Source: Pteria penguin (Eukaryota; Mollusca; Bivalvia; Pterioida; Pteriidae). From it: DNA of 64,000 nt. The notes beneath the pieces are model-generated. The model was given only the letters and a program-made list of their open reading frames with translations. It searched no databases and was not told where the DNA came from. Below, piece by piece: positions 36,907 to 50,100 of the stretch (within the stretch, counting starts at the first letter, position 1; the number at the start of each line of letters is the position of its first letter). Where the stretch lies: the NCBI GenBank assembly GCA_035048485.1, contig CM068586.1, positions 34,350,563-34,414,562 on the forward strand, written 5' to 3'. A program made the position numbers and the translations under genes.

Positions 36907-37853
36907 TCGGTATCTCTTACCGTTTTCGAGATATTTGCGGTCAAAGTTCAGTGTTTGGCCTTTCCTGAAAATACAATTTAAAACTTCAGGTACCTGTGTC
37001 TCGCTTATTGATAAAGCTAGAGGTATGAAATTTGGTAGCATAAAAGAGAATGCAAATATCTACCGACTGACAAAAGGGAATTGGCAAGGTGCCAAATTCC
37101 TGAAAATGACGTCATACTTTTCTAAATGACGTCATAACTCCCTTATTTTTCATCGTATCGAATCGGGGATTGTTGCAATCGATTCTGCGTGAAAAAGTAG
37201 TTAAAGGAGAAAGGTCTGGTCTCAGATTTTCGATATCTCTTACCGTTTTCGAGATATTTGCGGTCAAAGTTCAGTGTTTGGCCTTTCCTGAAAATACAAT
37301 TTAAAACTTCAGGTACCTGTGTCTCGCTTATTGATAAAGCTAGAGGTATGAAATTTGGTAGCATAAAAGAGAATGCAAATATCTACCGACTGACAAAAGG
37401 GAATTGGCAAGGTGCCAAATTCCTGAAAATGACGTCATACTTTTCTAAATGACGTCATAACTCCCTTATTTTTCATCGTATCGAATCGGGGATTGTTGCA
37501 ATCGATTTTGCGTGAAAAAGTAGTTAAAGGATAAAGGTCTGGTCTCAGATTTTCGATATCTCTTACCGTTTTCGAGATATTTGCGGTCAAAGTTCAGTGT
37601 TTGGCCTTTCCCGAAAATACAATTTAAAACTTCAGGTACCTGTGTCTCGCTTATTGATAAAGCTAGAGGTATGAAATTTGGTAGCATAAAAGAGAATGCA
37701 AATATCTACCGACTGACAAAAGGGAATTGGCATGGTACCAAATTCCTGAAAATGACGTCATACTTTGTAAATGACGTCATAACTCCATTAATTTTCATCT
37801 TATCGAATCGGGGATTGTTGCAATCGATTCTGCGCGAAAATTTATATGCATAA
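36907..37853 (+). repeat. Core tandem repeats (representative, copy 4)
   Basis: A 318-323-bp unit repeats three times. Each has an ATATCTC...GAGATAT inverted pair around TTACCGTTTTC, then GCGGTCAAAGTTCAGTG, CTCGCTTATTGATAAAGC, and a pair of TGACGTCA palindromes whose starts are about 19 bases apart. Unit number per copy is 1 in copy 1; 2 in copies 6, 7, 8, 10 and 11; and 3 in copies 2, 3, 4, 5 and 9. Open frames of 60-99 codons on both strands of each unit are shadows. Confidence 0.93.
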
Positions 37854-38525
37854 CATTGCCATCAAATTTTCGCTAACTCTTACCGTTTTCGAGTTATTTA
37901 GGTTTAAACACGACAACCCCCTTTAAAGTGATGCTTTCAACTTCACATAAAGTTCATTAATGTTTAATGAAATGGTTTCAGCTAAAGCTCGCTTATTAAA
38001 GAAGGTAGAGATGTGAAAATTGGTAGCATGATAGGGAATGAGGGTATCTACCGACTCTTTACTTTGAAATTTCATCTTTCGGCTATTCATTCTCACAGAC
38101 ACATACTCCCGTTTAATGAAAAAAATTTTCGAAATATACGACGTTTTAAGAGAATTACGTAAGATTTAATATTTTTCGATTTTCGCGTATGTAGCTTTTA
38201 GTTTTAATGGTAAGATCTCTCAAATTTTCACTGTTATGTTCTCTAGGTTCATATCTTTAGAACTTTCATCGGCCGATATTATCTATCTCTTTTAGTTTGG
38301 CCTCTATTTCAATTTAAAGTTTTTTAAAAATTACGTAATGTTCAAAACTGTCTTATTTTTAGTCTTTTAGTTTCCAAAACATTACGAAACGATTTTCCGT
38401 AACGATTTTACTATGAAACATGTTTCCCGGTATTTGAAAGTGAGCAATTTAAAGATTTTTTTATAAAAATATCTTACTTGCGTAACTTTCAAGTATTTTT
38501 TATTCGTCGTATGAACAAATTATAA

Positions 38526-39030
38526 AAACAAGAGTTTGAGAAAGCATTTTGATTTCGATTTCTTAAACAAAAATCAAATTTTGGGCACTCTACTGATGAA
38601 CAACGCAATAAACATATCTTCAGAAGCGCGGTCAATTTGCCTTGCTTAATACCTTGCACGACACCGCTGTGATATAGGACTTCTTCCATGGACAAGGCGC
38701 AGTAACTCGCGATTAATTCAATCGCGATTTAAAGTGCTTTCTATAAAAATAGAGTTTGAGAAGTATTATGCATTCTAATTCTAAAACAAAAAAAAAACCA
38801 AAAAAAAAAAAAACCAACCCCCCCCCCCCAAAAAAAAAAACAAAAAAAAAAAAAAAAGAAAAAAAAAAAGCAAATTTACATTCTACGAGCTACTGCTGAA
38901 CAAGGCTATAAAGAAATCTTCTCCGAGCGTCGGCATTACACATTAGAGAAGCGCGGTGAATTTGCCTTGCTTAATACCTCGCACTGCGCCGCTGTTATAC
39001 AGGACTTCAAACGTGTGTGAATTAATCGCC
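38526..39030 (+). repeat. Ancient tandem duplication in the 3' domain (representative, copy 4)
   Basis: Two diverged halves, about 38526-38700 and 38750-39010, share GAGTTTGAGAAAG-ATT, TTAAACAAAAA, CTACTG-TGAACAA, AGAAGCGCGGT-AATTTGC, CTTGCTTAATACCT-GCAC and an ATA-AGGACTTC segment. The A/C homopolymer of the second half sits where the first has AAACAAAAATC, so the tract appears to have expanded from it. The 68-codon minus-strand frame over the first half recurs in ten copies but has no second support. Confidence 0.75.
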
Positions 39031-39698
39031 AGTTACAGTGCTTTACCTGTGGAATACGAGACATTGTCAAGTCTTTCTTTTGTATATTGGGGAAAGCGGC
39101 ATTACTAAAGGCCATCGCGAGGAGAATTGTTTATTCCAGCAGAGTGGCGATTCAAGGTCAAACATCTGTACACGCGAAATAACTTGCGTAAGTTCATCGC
39201 GAGGAGAATTGTTTATTCCAGCAGAGAAGCGATTCAAGGTCAAACATCTGTACACGCGAAATAACTTGCGTAAGTTCATCGCGAGGAGAATTGTTTATTC
39301 CAGCAGAGAAGCGATTCAAGGTCAAACATCTGTACACGCGAAATACCTTGCGTAAGTTAATAAATAAACAACATAAAGCGGGCAGTAAGGACTGAAGATC
39401 TAGGTTACACGTGCAGATTGTACTAAGTGTGATTGTCCTACATGTTTCTTGTTTCAAATATATGGTCAAGAGTAGTCGATATTGTGCGATGTAGGCTTCA
39501 GTATAATGTGTATAATGTAAGTCGCCGTTACCTACAATTTCTGCAAGTAGATTGCGCAATGTGGATACCATCACTAAAGATCAGATATCTGGATCGTGAA
39601 AAAGAATTTTGTATTAGAGTAGGAGATCTCAGCTTCGCTGCTTCGACTTTAACTTGTGAAACCTACTCGTTGCTTTAGCAACGAGCTCGTTTCTAGTT

Positions 39699-39876
39699 AG
39701 GTTTCACAAGTTTCACTTGTGAAACCTTTTATTATTCTACTGTCTTTTCTTATTATTAGGTTTCACAAGTTTCACTTGTGAAACCTTTTATTATTCTACT
39801 GTCTTTTCTTATTATTAGGTTTCACAAGTTTCACTTGTGAAACCTTTTATTATTCTACTGTCTTTTCTTATTATTA
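39699..39876 (+). repeat. Three 5' hairpin modules at the copy 4/5 junction
   Basis: AGGTTTCACAAGT-TTC-ACTTGTGAAACCT is repeated with a 59-base period. The first follows CTAGTT with no spacer. Confidence 0.95.
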
Positions 39877-42866
39877 TTATTATTATTATTCTTCATCCGT
39901 TTTTTTTTTTGTGACGGCTCAGAAATCACTCATTATTAAAGATATTACTATTCTGTTTTCAGTGTTCGATTCGAAATTAAATTTTCAAGATTTGATTTTT
40001 TTAATTTTCTAAATTACCGCTTATAAGCGCGCAGCGCCACCTACGACGCCAAAATTTTGAATCGCTATATCTTCCTTATTATTTGTCCGATTGGAATGAA
40101 ATTTTCAGCATTCGATTTAGAAAAGGAGATGCAAGATTTTATGTCACTGCGTCAATTTCGTAGCTCTACCCCGAAAAAGTTGACCTTGACCCGATTGTTT
40201 TCATTTCAAAAACAATATTTCAATCTTAGATTTTAGACAGTAGGATGAAAGATTTTAATGGTCTGATTTGGAATATGAAAAATTTTTGAAATCGGACCAT
40301 AAATAAAGTCACAATGAGCGTGGGAAAATTCGCTATGACGTCATCAAAGCTAATTAAATATTCATACGTTAATATCTCTCTTATTAAATGAGATATCGGC
40401 ATGAAATTTTATATCTAAACATGTTTCCACATTCTTAATCTACCTCTAGAATGAAAATGGCATGCTGCCAATATTTTTGAAATTATTGAAAATTTTCGAA
40501 TCAAATCTTTGGCAAGGTCTAGCGACTTTATTTGCAGTCGGATTTTGATCGGGTTTCTTCCATTCGATAGAGCGTTCAAATACCTACCAGTAAAGTGTTC
40601 TCAGATTTTCGCTAACTCTTACGGTTCTCGAGTTATTTGCGTTTGAACACGACAACCCCCTTTAAAGTGATGTTTGTGACGTCATCAACACTCATTAATT
40701 ATTCATGAAATGTTTTCGCCTATAGCTCGCTTATTGAGGAAGATAGAGGTGTGAAATTTGGTAGCATGATAGAAATTGAGAATATCTACCGACTGACAAG
40801 AGGAATTTGGCATGGAGCCAAATTCCTGAAAATGACGTCATACTTTGTAAATGACGTCATATCTCCCTTATTTTTCATCGGATCGAGGCGGGGACGGTTG
40901 GAATCGATTCTGCGTGAAAAAGTAAAATGGTAAATACCAGCAACAGAATTTCGATATCTCTTACCGTTTTCGAGATATTTGCGGTCAAAGTTCAGTGTTT
41001 GGCCTTTCCTGAAAATACAATTTAAAACTTCAGGTACCTGTGTCTCGCTTATTGATAAAGCTAGAGGTATGAAATTTGGTAGCATAAAAGAGAATGCAAA
41101 TATCTACCGACTGACAAAAGGTAATTGGCAAGGTGCCAAATTCCTGAAAATGACGTCATACTTTTCTAAATGACGTCATAACTCCCTTATTTTTCATCGT
41201 ATCGAATCGGGGATTGTTGCAATCGATTCTGCGTGAAAAAGTAGTTAAAGGAGAAAGGTCTGGTCTCAGATTTTCGATATCTCTTACCGTTTTCGAGATA
41301 TTTGCGGTCAAAGTTCAGTGTTTGGCCTTTCCTGAAAATACAATTTAAAACTTCAGGTACCTGTCTCTCGCTTATTGATAAAGCTAGAGGTATGAAATTC
41401 GGTAGCATAAAAGAGAATGCAAATATCTACCGACTGACAAAAGGGAATTGGCATGGTACCAAATTCCTGAAAATGACGTCATACTTTGTAAATGACGTCA
41501 TATCTCCCTTATTTTTCATCGGATCGAGGCGGGGACGGTTGGAATCGATTCTGCGTGAAAAAGTAAAATGGTAAATACTGGCAACAGAATTTCGATATCT
41601 CTTACCGTTTTCGAGATATTTGCGGTCAAAGTTCAGTGTTTGGCCTTTCCTGAAAATACAATTTAAAACTTCAGGTACCTGTGTCTCGCTTATTGATAAA
41701 GCTAGAGGTATGAAATTTGGTAGCATAAAAGAAAATGCGAATATCTACCGACTGACAAAAGGGAATTGGCATGGTACCAAATTCCTGAAAATGACGTCAT
41801 ACTTTGTAAATGACGTCATAACTCCATTAATTTTTATCTTATCGAATCGGGGATTGTTGCAATCGATTCTGCGCGAAAATTTATATGCATAACATTGCCA
41901 TCAAATTTTCGCTAACTCTTACCGTTTTCGAGTTATTTAGGTTTAAACACGACAACCCCCTTTAAAGTGATGCTTTCAACGTCACATAAAGTTCATTAAT
42001 GTTTAATGAAATGGTTTCAGCTAAAGCTCGCTTATTAAAGAAGGTAGAGATGTGAAAATGGGTAGCATGATAGGGAATGAGGGTATCTACCGACTCTTTA
42101 CTTTGAAATTTCATCTTTCGGCTATTCATTCTCACAGACACATACTCCCGTTTAATGAAAAAATTTTTCGAAATATACGACGTTTTAAGAGAATTACGTA
42201 AGATTTAATATTTTTCGATTTTCGCGTATGTAGCTTTTAGTTTTTAATGGTAAATCTCTCAAATTTTCACTGTTATGTTCTCTAGGTTCATATCTTTAGA
42301 ACTTTCATCGGCCGATATTATCTATCTCTTTTAGTTTGGCCTCTATTTCAATTTAAAGTTTTTTAAAAATTACGTAATGTTCAAAACTGTCTTATTTTTA
42401 GTCTTTTAGTTTCCAAAACATTACGAAACGATTTTCCGTAACGATTTTACTATGAAACATGTTTCCCGGTATTTGAAAGTGAGCAATTTAAAGATTTTTT
42501 TATAAAAATATCTTACTTGCGTAACTTTCAAGTATTTTTTATTCGTCGTATGAACAAATTATAAAAACAAGAGTTTGAGAAAGCATTTTGATTTCGATTT
42601 CTTAAACAAAAATCAAATTTTGGGCATTCTACTGATGAACAACGCAATAAACATATCTTCAGAAGCGCGGTCAATTTGCCTTGCTTAATACCTTGCACGA
42701 CACCGCTGTGATATAGGACTTCTTCCATGGACAAGGCGCAGTAACTCGCGATTAATTCAATCGCGATTTAAAGTGCTTTCTATAAAATAGAGTTTGAGAA
42801 AGTATTATGCATTCGAATTCTTAAACAAAAAAAAAACCAAAAAATAAAAAAACCACCCCCCCCCCC

Positions 42867-42903
<37 letters not shown>

Positions 42904-43659
42904 AAAAAAAAAGCAAATTTACATTCTACGAGCTACTGCTGAACAAGGCTATAAAGAAATCTTCTCCGAGCGTCGGCATTACACATTAGAGAAGCGCGGT
43001 GAATTTGCCTTGCTTAATACCTCGCACTGCGCCGCTGTTATACAGGACTTCAAACGTGTGTGAATTAATCGCCAGTTACAGTGCTTTACCTGTGGAATAC
43101 GAGACATTGTCAAGTCTTTCTTTTGTATATTGGGGAAAGCGGCATTACTAAAGGCCATCGCGAGGAGAATTGTTTATTCCAGCAGAGTGGCGATTCAAGG
43201 TCAAACATCTGTACACGCGAAATAACTTGCGTAAGTTCATCGCGAGGAGAATTGTTTATTCCAGCAGAGAAGCGATTCAAGGTCAAACATCTGTACACGC
43301 GAAATACCTTGCGTAAGTTAATAAATAAACAACATAAAGCGGGCAGTAAGGACTGAAGATGTAGGTTACACGTGCAGATTGTACTAAGTGTGATTGTCCT
43401 ACATGTTTCTTGTTTCAAATATATGGTCAAGAGTAGTCGATATTGTGCGATGTAGGCTTCAGAATAATGTGTATAATGTAAGTCGCCGTTACCTACAATT
43501 TCTGCAAGTACATTGCGCAATGTGGATACCATCACTAAAGATCAGATATCTGGATCGTGAAAAAGAATTTTGTATTAGAGTAGGAGATCTCAGCTTCGCT
43601 GCTTCGACTTTAACTTGTGAAACCTACTCGTTGCTTTAGCAACGAGCTCGTTTCTAGTT
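39699..43659 (+). mobile_element. Array copy 5
   Basis: It starts directly after CTAGTT with three 5' hairpin modules (39699, 39758, 39817), then has three core units (40979, 41302, 41620; spacing 323 then 318). The A/C tract is at 42827-42914, two 82-bp units start at 43156 and 43238, the hairpin is at 43627-43646 and CTAG at 43654-43657. Confidence 0.92.
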
Positions 43660-46600
43660 ATTAGGTTACACAAGTTTCACTTGTGAAACCTTTTATTATT
43701 CTACTGACTTTTCTTATTATTATTATTATTATTCTTCATCCGTATTTTTTTTTGTGACGGCTCAGAAATCACTCATTATTAAAGATATTACTATTCTGTT
43801 TTCAGTGTTCGATTCGAAATTAAATTTTCAAGATTTGATTTTTTTAATTTTCTAAATTACCGCTTATAAGCGCGCAGCGCCACCTACGACGCCAAAATTT
43901 TGAATCGCTATATCTTCCTTATTATTTATCCGATTGGAATGAAATTTTCAGCATTCGATTCAGAAAAGGAGATGCAAGATTTTATGTCACTGCGTCAATT
44001 TCGTAGCTCTACCCCGAAAAAGTTGACCTTGACCCGATTGTTTTCATTTCAAAAAAAATATTTCAATCTTAGATTTTAGACAGTAGGATGAAAGATTTTA
44101 ATGGTCTGATTTGGAATATGAAAAATTTTTGAAATCGGACCATAAATAAAGTCACAATGAGCGTGGGAAAATTCGCTATGACGTCATCAAAGCTAATTAA
44201 ATATTCATACGTTAATATCTCTCTTATTAAATGAGATATCGGCATGAAATTTTATATCTAAACATGTTTCCACATTCTTAATCTACCTCTAGAATGAAAA
44301 TGGCATGCTGCCAATATTTTTGAAATTATTGAAAATTTTCGAATCAAATCTTTGGCAAGGTCTAGCGACTTTATTTGCAGTCGGATTTTGATCGGGTTTC
44401 TTCCATTCGATAGAGCGTTCAAATACCTACCAGTAAAGTGTTCTCAGATTTTCGCTAACTCTTACGGTTCTCGAGTTATTTGCGTTTGAACACGACAACC
44501 CCCTTTAAAGTGATGTTTGTGACGTCATCAACACTCATTAATTATTCATGAAAATGTTTTCGCCTATAGCTCGCTTATTGAGGAAGATAGAGGTGTGAAA
44601 TTTGGTAGCATGATAGAGATTGAGAATATCTACCGACTGACAAGAGGAATTTGGCATGGAGCCAAATTCCTGAAAATGACGTTCATACTTTGTAAATGAC
44701 GTCATATCTCCCTTATTTTTCATCGGATCGAGGCGGGGACGGTTGGAATCGATTCTGCGTGAAAAAGTAAAATGGTAAATACCAGCAACAGAAATTCGAT
44801 ATCTCTTACCGTTTTCGAGATATTTGCGGTCAAAGTTCAGTGTTTGGCCTTTCCTGAAAATACAATTTAAAACTTCAGGTACCTGTGTCTCGCTTATTGA
44901 TAAAGCTAGAGGTATGAAATTTGGTAGCATAAAAGAGAATGCAAAATATCTACCGACTGACAAAAGGGAATTGGCAAGGTGCCAAATTCCTGAAAATGAC
45001 GTCATACTTTTCTAAATGACGTCATAACTCCCTTATTTTTCATCGTATCGAATCGGGGATTGTTGCAATCGATTCTGCGTGAAAAAGTAGTTAAAGGAAA
45101 AAGGTCTGGTCTCAGATTTTCGATATCTCTTACCGTTTTCGAGATATTTGCGGTCAAAGTTCAGTGTTTGGCCTTTCCTGAAAATACAATTTAAAACTTC
45201 AGGTACCTGTGTCTCGCTTATTGATAAAGCTAGAGGTATGAAATTTGGTAGCATAAAAGAGAATGCAAATATCTACCGACTGACAAAAGGGAATTGGCAT
45301 GGTACCAAATTCCTGAAAATGACGTCATACTTTGTAAATGACGTCATAACTCCATTAATTTTCATCTTATCGAATCGGGGATTGTTGCAATCGATTCTGC
45401 GCGAAAATTTATATGCATAACATTGCCATCAAATTTTTGCTAACTCTTACCGTTTTCGAGTTATTTAGGTTTAAACACGACAACCCCCTTTAAAGTGATG
45501 CTTTCAACGTCACATAAAGTTCATTAATGTTTAATGAAATAGTTTCAGCTAAAGCTCGCTTATTAAAGAAGGTAGAGATGTGAAAATTGGTAGCATGATA
45601 GGGAATGAGGGTATCTACCGACTCTTTACTTTTGAAATTTCATCTTTCGGCTATTCATTCTCACAGACACATACTCCCGTTTAATGAAAAAATTTTTCGA
45701 AATATACGACGTTTTAAGAGAATTACGTAAGATTTAATATTTTTCGATTTTCGCGTATGTAGCTTTTAGTTTTAATGGTAGATCTCTCAAATTTTCACTG
45801 TTATGTTCTCTAGGTTCATATCTTTAGAACTTTCATCGGCCGATATTATCTATCTCTTTTAGTTTGGCCTCTATTTCAATTTAAAGTTTTTTAAAAATTA
45901 CGTAATGTTCAAAACTGTCTTATTTTTAGTCTTTTAGTTTCCAAAACATTACGAAACGATTTTCCGTAACGATTTTACTATGAAACATGTTTCCCGGTAT
46001 TTGAAAGTGAGCAATTTAAAGATTTTTTTATAAAAATATCTTACTTGCGTAACTTTCAAGTATTTTTTATTCGTCGTATGAACAAATTATAAAAACAAGA
46101 GTTTGAGAAAGCATTTTGATTTCGATTTCTTAAACAAAAATCAAATTTTGGGCACTCTACTGATGAACAACGCAATAACCATATCTTCAGAAGCGCGGTC
46201 AATTTGCCTTGCTTAATACCTTGCACGACACCGCTGTGATATAGGACTTCTTCCATGGACAAGGCGCAGTAACTCGCGATTAATTCAATCGCGATTTAAA
46301 GTGCTTTCTATAAAATAGAGTTTGAGAAAGTATTATGCATTCGAATTCTTAAACAAAAAAAACCCCAAAAAATAAACCCCCCCCCCCCAAAAAAAAACAA
46401 AAAAAAAAAAAAAAAAGAAAAAAAAAAGCAAATTTACATTCTACGAGCTACTGCTGAACAAGGCTATAAAGAAATCTTCTCCGAGCGTCGGCATTACACA
46501 TTAGAGAAGCGCGGTGAATTTGCCTTGCTTAATACCTCGCACTGCGCCGCTTACAGTGCTTTACCTGTGGAATACGAGACATTGTCAAGTCTTTCTTTTG

Positions 46601-47134
46601 TATATTGGGGAAAGCGGCATTACTAAAGGCCATCGCGAGGAGAATTGTTTATTCCAGCAGAGTGGCGATTCAAGGTCAAACATCTGTACACGCGAAATAA
46701 CTTGCGTAAGTTCATCGCGAGGAGAATTGTTTATTCCAGCAGAGAAGCGATTCAAGGTCAAACATCTGTACACGCGAAATACCTTGCGTAAGTTAATAAA
46801 TAAACAACATAAAGCGGGCAGTAAGGACTGAAGATCTAGGTTACACGTGCAGATTGTACTAAGTGTGACTGTCCTACATGTTTCTTGTTTCAAATATATG
46901 GTCAAGAGTAGTCGATATTGTGCGATGTAGGCTTCAGTACAATGTATATAATCTAAGTCGCTGTTACTTACAATTTCTGCAAGTAGATTGCGCAATGTGG
47001 ATACCATCACTAAAGATCAGATATCTGGATCGTGAAAAAGAATTGTGTATTAGAGTAGGAGATCCCAGCTTCGTTGCTTCGACTTTAACTTGTGAAACCT
47101 ACTCGTTGCTTTAGCAACGAGCTCGTTTCTAGTT
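43660..47134 (+). mobile_element. Array copy 6 (diverged 3' end)
   Basis: It has one 5' module at 43663 with a mutation in the stem (AGGTTACAC) and two core units (44824, 45148). One CRE palindrome is broken (GACGTTCATAC near 44681). About 39 bases are missing near 46551, and 46868-47080 carries many substitutions not seen in the other copies. The hairpin is at 47102-47121 and CTAG at 47129-47132. Confidence 0.92.
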
Positions 47135-50100
47135 ATTATTATTATTATTCTTCATCCGTTTTTTTTTTTGTGACGGCTCAGAAATCACTCATTATTAAAG
47201 ATATTACTATTCTGTTTTCAGTGTTCGATTCGAAATTAAATTTTCAAGATTTGATTTTTTTTAATTTTCTAAATTACCGCTTATAAGCGCGCAGCGCCAC
47301 CTATGACGCCAAAATTTTGAATCGCTATATCTTCCTTATTATTTGTCCGATTGGAATGAAATTTTCAGCATTCGATTCAGAAAAGGAGATGCAAGATTTT
47401 ATGTCACTGCGTCAATTTCGTAGCTCTACCCCGAAAAAGTTGACCTTGACCCGATTGTTTTCATTTCAAAAAAAATATTTCAATCTTTTTAGATTTTAGA
47501 TTTTAGACAGTAGGATGAAAGATTTTAATGGTCTGATTTGGAATATGAAAAATTTTTGAAATCGGACCATAAATAAAGTCACAATGAGCGTGGGAAAATT
47601 CGCTATGACGTCATCAAAGCTAATTAAATATTCATACGTTAATATCTCTCTTATTAAATGAGATATCGGCATGAAATTTTATATCTAAACATGTTTCCAC
47701 ATTCTTAATCTACCTCTAGAATGAAAATGGCATGCTGGCAATATTTTTGAAATTATTGAAAATTTTCGAATCAAATCTTTGGCAAGGTCTAGCGACTTTA
47801 TTTGCAGTCGGATTTTGATCGGGTTTCTTCCATTCGATAGAGCGTTCAAATACCTACCAGTAAAGTGTTCTCAGATTTTCGCTAACTCTTACGGTTCTCG
47901 AGTTATTTGCGTTTGAACACGACAACCCCCTTTAAAGTGATGTTTGTGACGTCATCAACACTCATTAATTATTCATGAAATGTTTTCGCCTATAGCTCGC
48001 TTATTGAGGAAGATAGAGGTGTGAAATTTGGTAGCATGATAGAGATTGAGAATATCTACCGACTGACAAGAGGAATTTGGCATGGAGCCAAATTCCTGAA
48101 AATGACGTCATACTTTGTAAATGACGTCATATCTCCCTTATTTTTCATCGGATCGAGGCGGGGACGGTTGGAATCGATTCTGCGTGAAAAAGTAAAATGG
48201 TAAATACCAGCAACAGAATTTCGATATCTCTTACCGTTTTCGAGATATTTGCGGTCAAAGTTCAGTGTTTGGCCTTTCCTGAAAATACAATTTAAAACTT
48301 CAGGTACCTGTGTCTCGCTTATTGATAAAGCTAGAGGTATGAAATTTGGTAGCATAAAAGAGAATGCAAATATCTACCGACTGACAAAAGGGAATTGGCA
48401 AGGTGCCAAATTCCTGAAAATGACGTCATACTTTTCTAAATGACGTCATAACTCCCTTATTTTTCATCGTATCGAATCGGGGATTGTTGGAATCGATTCT
48501 GCGTGAAAAAGTAGTTAAAGGCTAAAGGTCTGGTCTCAGATTTTCGATATCTCTTACCGTTTTCGAGATATTTGCGGTCAAAGTTCAGTGTTTGGCCTTT
48601 CCTGAAAATACAATTTAAAACTTCAGGTACCTGTGTCTCGCTTATTGATAAAGCTAGAGGTATGAAATTTGGTAGCATAAAAGAAAATGCAAATATCTAC
48701 CGACTGACAAAAGGGAATTGGCATGGTACCAAATTCCTGAAAATGACGTCATACTTTGTAAATGACGTCATAACTCCATTAATTTTCATCTTATCGAATC
48801 GGGGATTGTTGCAATCGATTCTGCGCGAAAATTTATATGCATAACATTGCCATCAAATTTTCGCTAACTCTTACCGTTTTCGAGTTATTTAGGTTTAAAC
48901 ACGACAACCCCTTTAAAGTGATGCTTTCAACGTCACATAAAGTTCATTAATGTTTAATGAAATGGTTTCAGCTAAAGCTCGCTTATTAAAGAAGGTAGAG
49001 ATGTGAAAATTGGTAGCATGATAGGGAATGAGGGTATCTACCGACTCTTTACTTTGAAATTTCATCTTTCGGCTATTCATTCTCACAGACACATACTCCC
49101 GTTTAATGAAAAAATTTTTCGAAATATACGACGTTTTAAGAGAATTACGTAAGATTTAATATTTTTCGATTTTCGCGTATGTAGCTTTTAGTTTTAATGG
49201 TAGATCTCTCAAATTTTCACTGTTATGTTCTCTAGGTTCATATCTTTAGAACTTTCATCGGCCGATATTATCTATCTCTTTTAGTTTGGCCTCTATTTCA
49301 ATTTAAAGTTTTTTAAAAATTACGTAATGTTCAAAACTGTCTTATTTTTAGTCTTTTTAGTTTCCAAAACATTACGAAACGATTTTCCGTAACGATTTTA
49401 CTATGAAACATGTTTCCCGGTATTTGAAAGTGAGGAATTTAAAGATTTTTTTTATAAAAATATCTTACTTGCGTAACTTTCAAGTATTTTTTATTCGTCG
49501 TATGAAACAAATTATAAAAACAAGAGTTTGAGAAAGCATTTTGATTTCGATTTCTTAAACAAAAATCAAATTTTGGGCACTCTACTGATGAACAACGCAA
49601 TAAACATATCTTCAGAAGCGCGGTCAATTTGCCTTGCTTAATACCTTGCACGACACCGCTGTGATATAGGACTTCTTCCATGGACAAGGCGCAGTAACTC
49701 GCGATTAATTCAATCGCGATTTAAAGTGCTTTCTATAAAATAGAGTTTGAGAAAGTATTATGCATTCGAATTCTTAAACAAAAAAAACCAAAAAATAAAA
49801 AAACCAGGGGGGCGCCCCCCCCCCAAAAGAAAAGAAAAAAAAAAAAAAAAAAAAGAAAAAAAAAGCAAATTTACATTCTACGAGCTACTGCTGAACAAGG
49901 CTATAAAGAAATCTTCTCCGAGCGTCGGCATTACACATTAGAGAAGCGCGGTGAATTTGCCTTGCTTAATACCTCGCACTGCGCCGCTGTTATACAGGAC
50001 TTCAAACGTGTGTGAATTAATCGCCAGTTACAGTGCTTTACCTGTGGAATACGAGACATTGTCAAGTCTTTCTTTTGTATATTGGGGAAAGCGGCATTAC

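Larger units (their letters stand above)
35831..39698 (+). mobile_element. Array copy 4
   Basis: It has no 5' module and three core units (36935, 37258, 37581), all spaced 323. The 82-bp 3' unit is present three times (39113, 39195, 39277) instead of twice. The A/C tract is at 38786-38870, the hairpin at 39666-39685 and CTAG at 39693-39696. Counting by TGAAATTT landmarks, seven related units span 36051-38014. Confidence 0.92.

Noticed and set aside
43110..43535. 141-codon minus-strand frame recurring in copies 5, 6, 7 and 10
   Set aside because: It is disrupted in other copies by the 82-bp unit number and small indels, contains no recognisable motif, and overlaps an 82-bp VNTR whose length is not a multiple of three.
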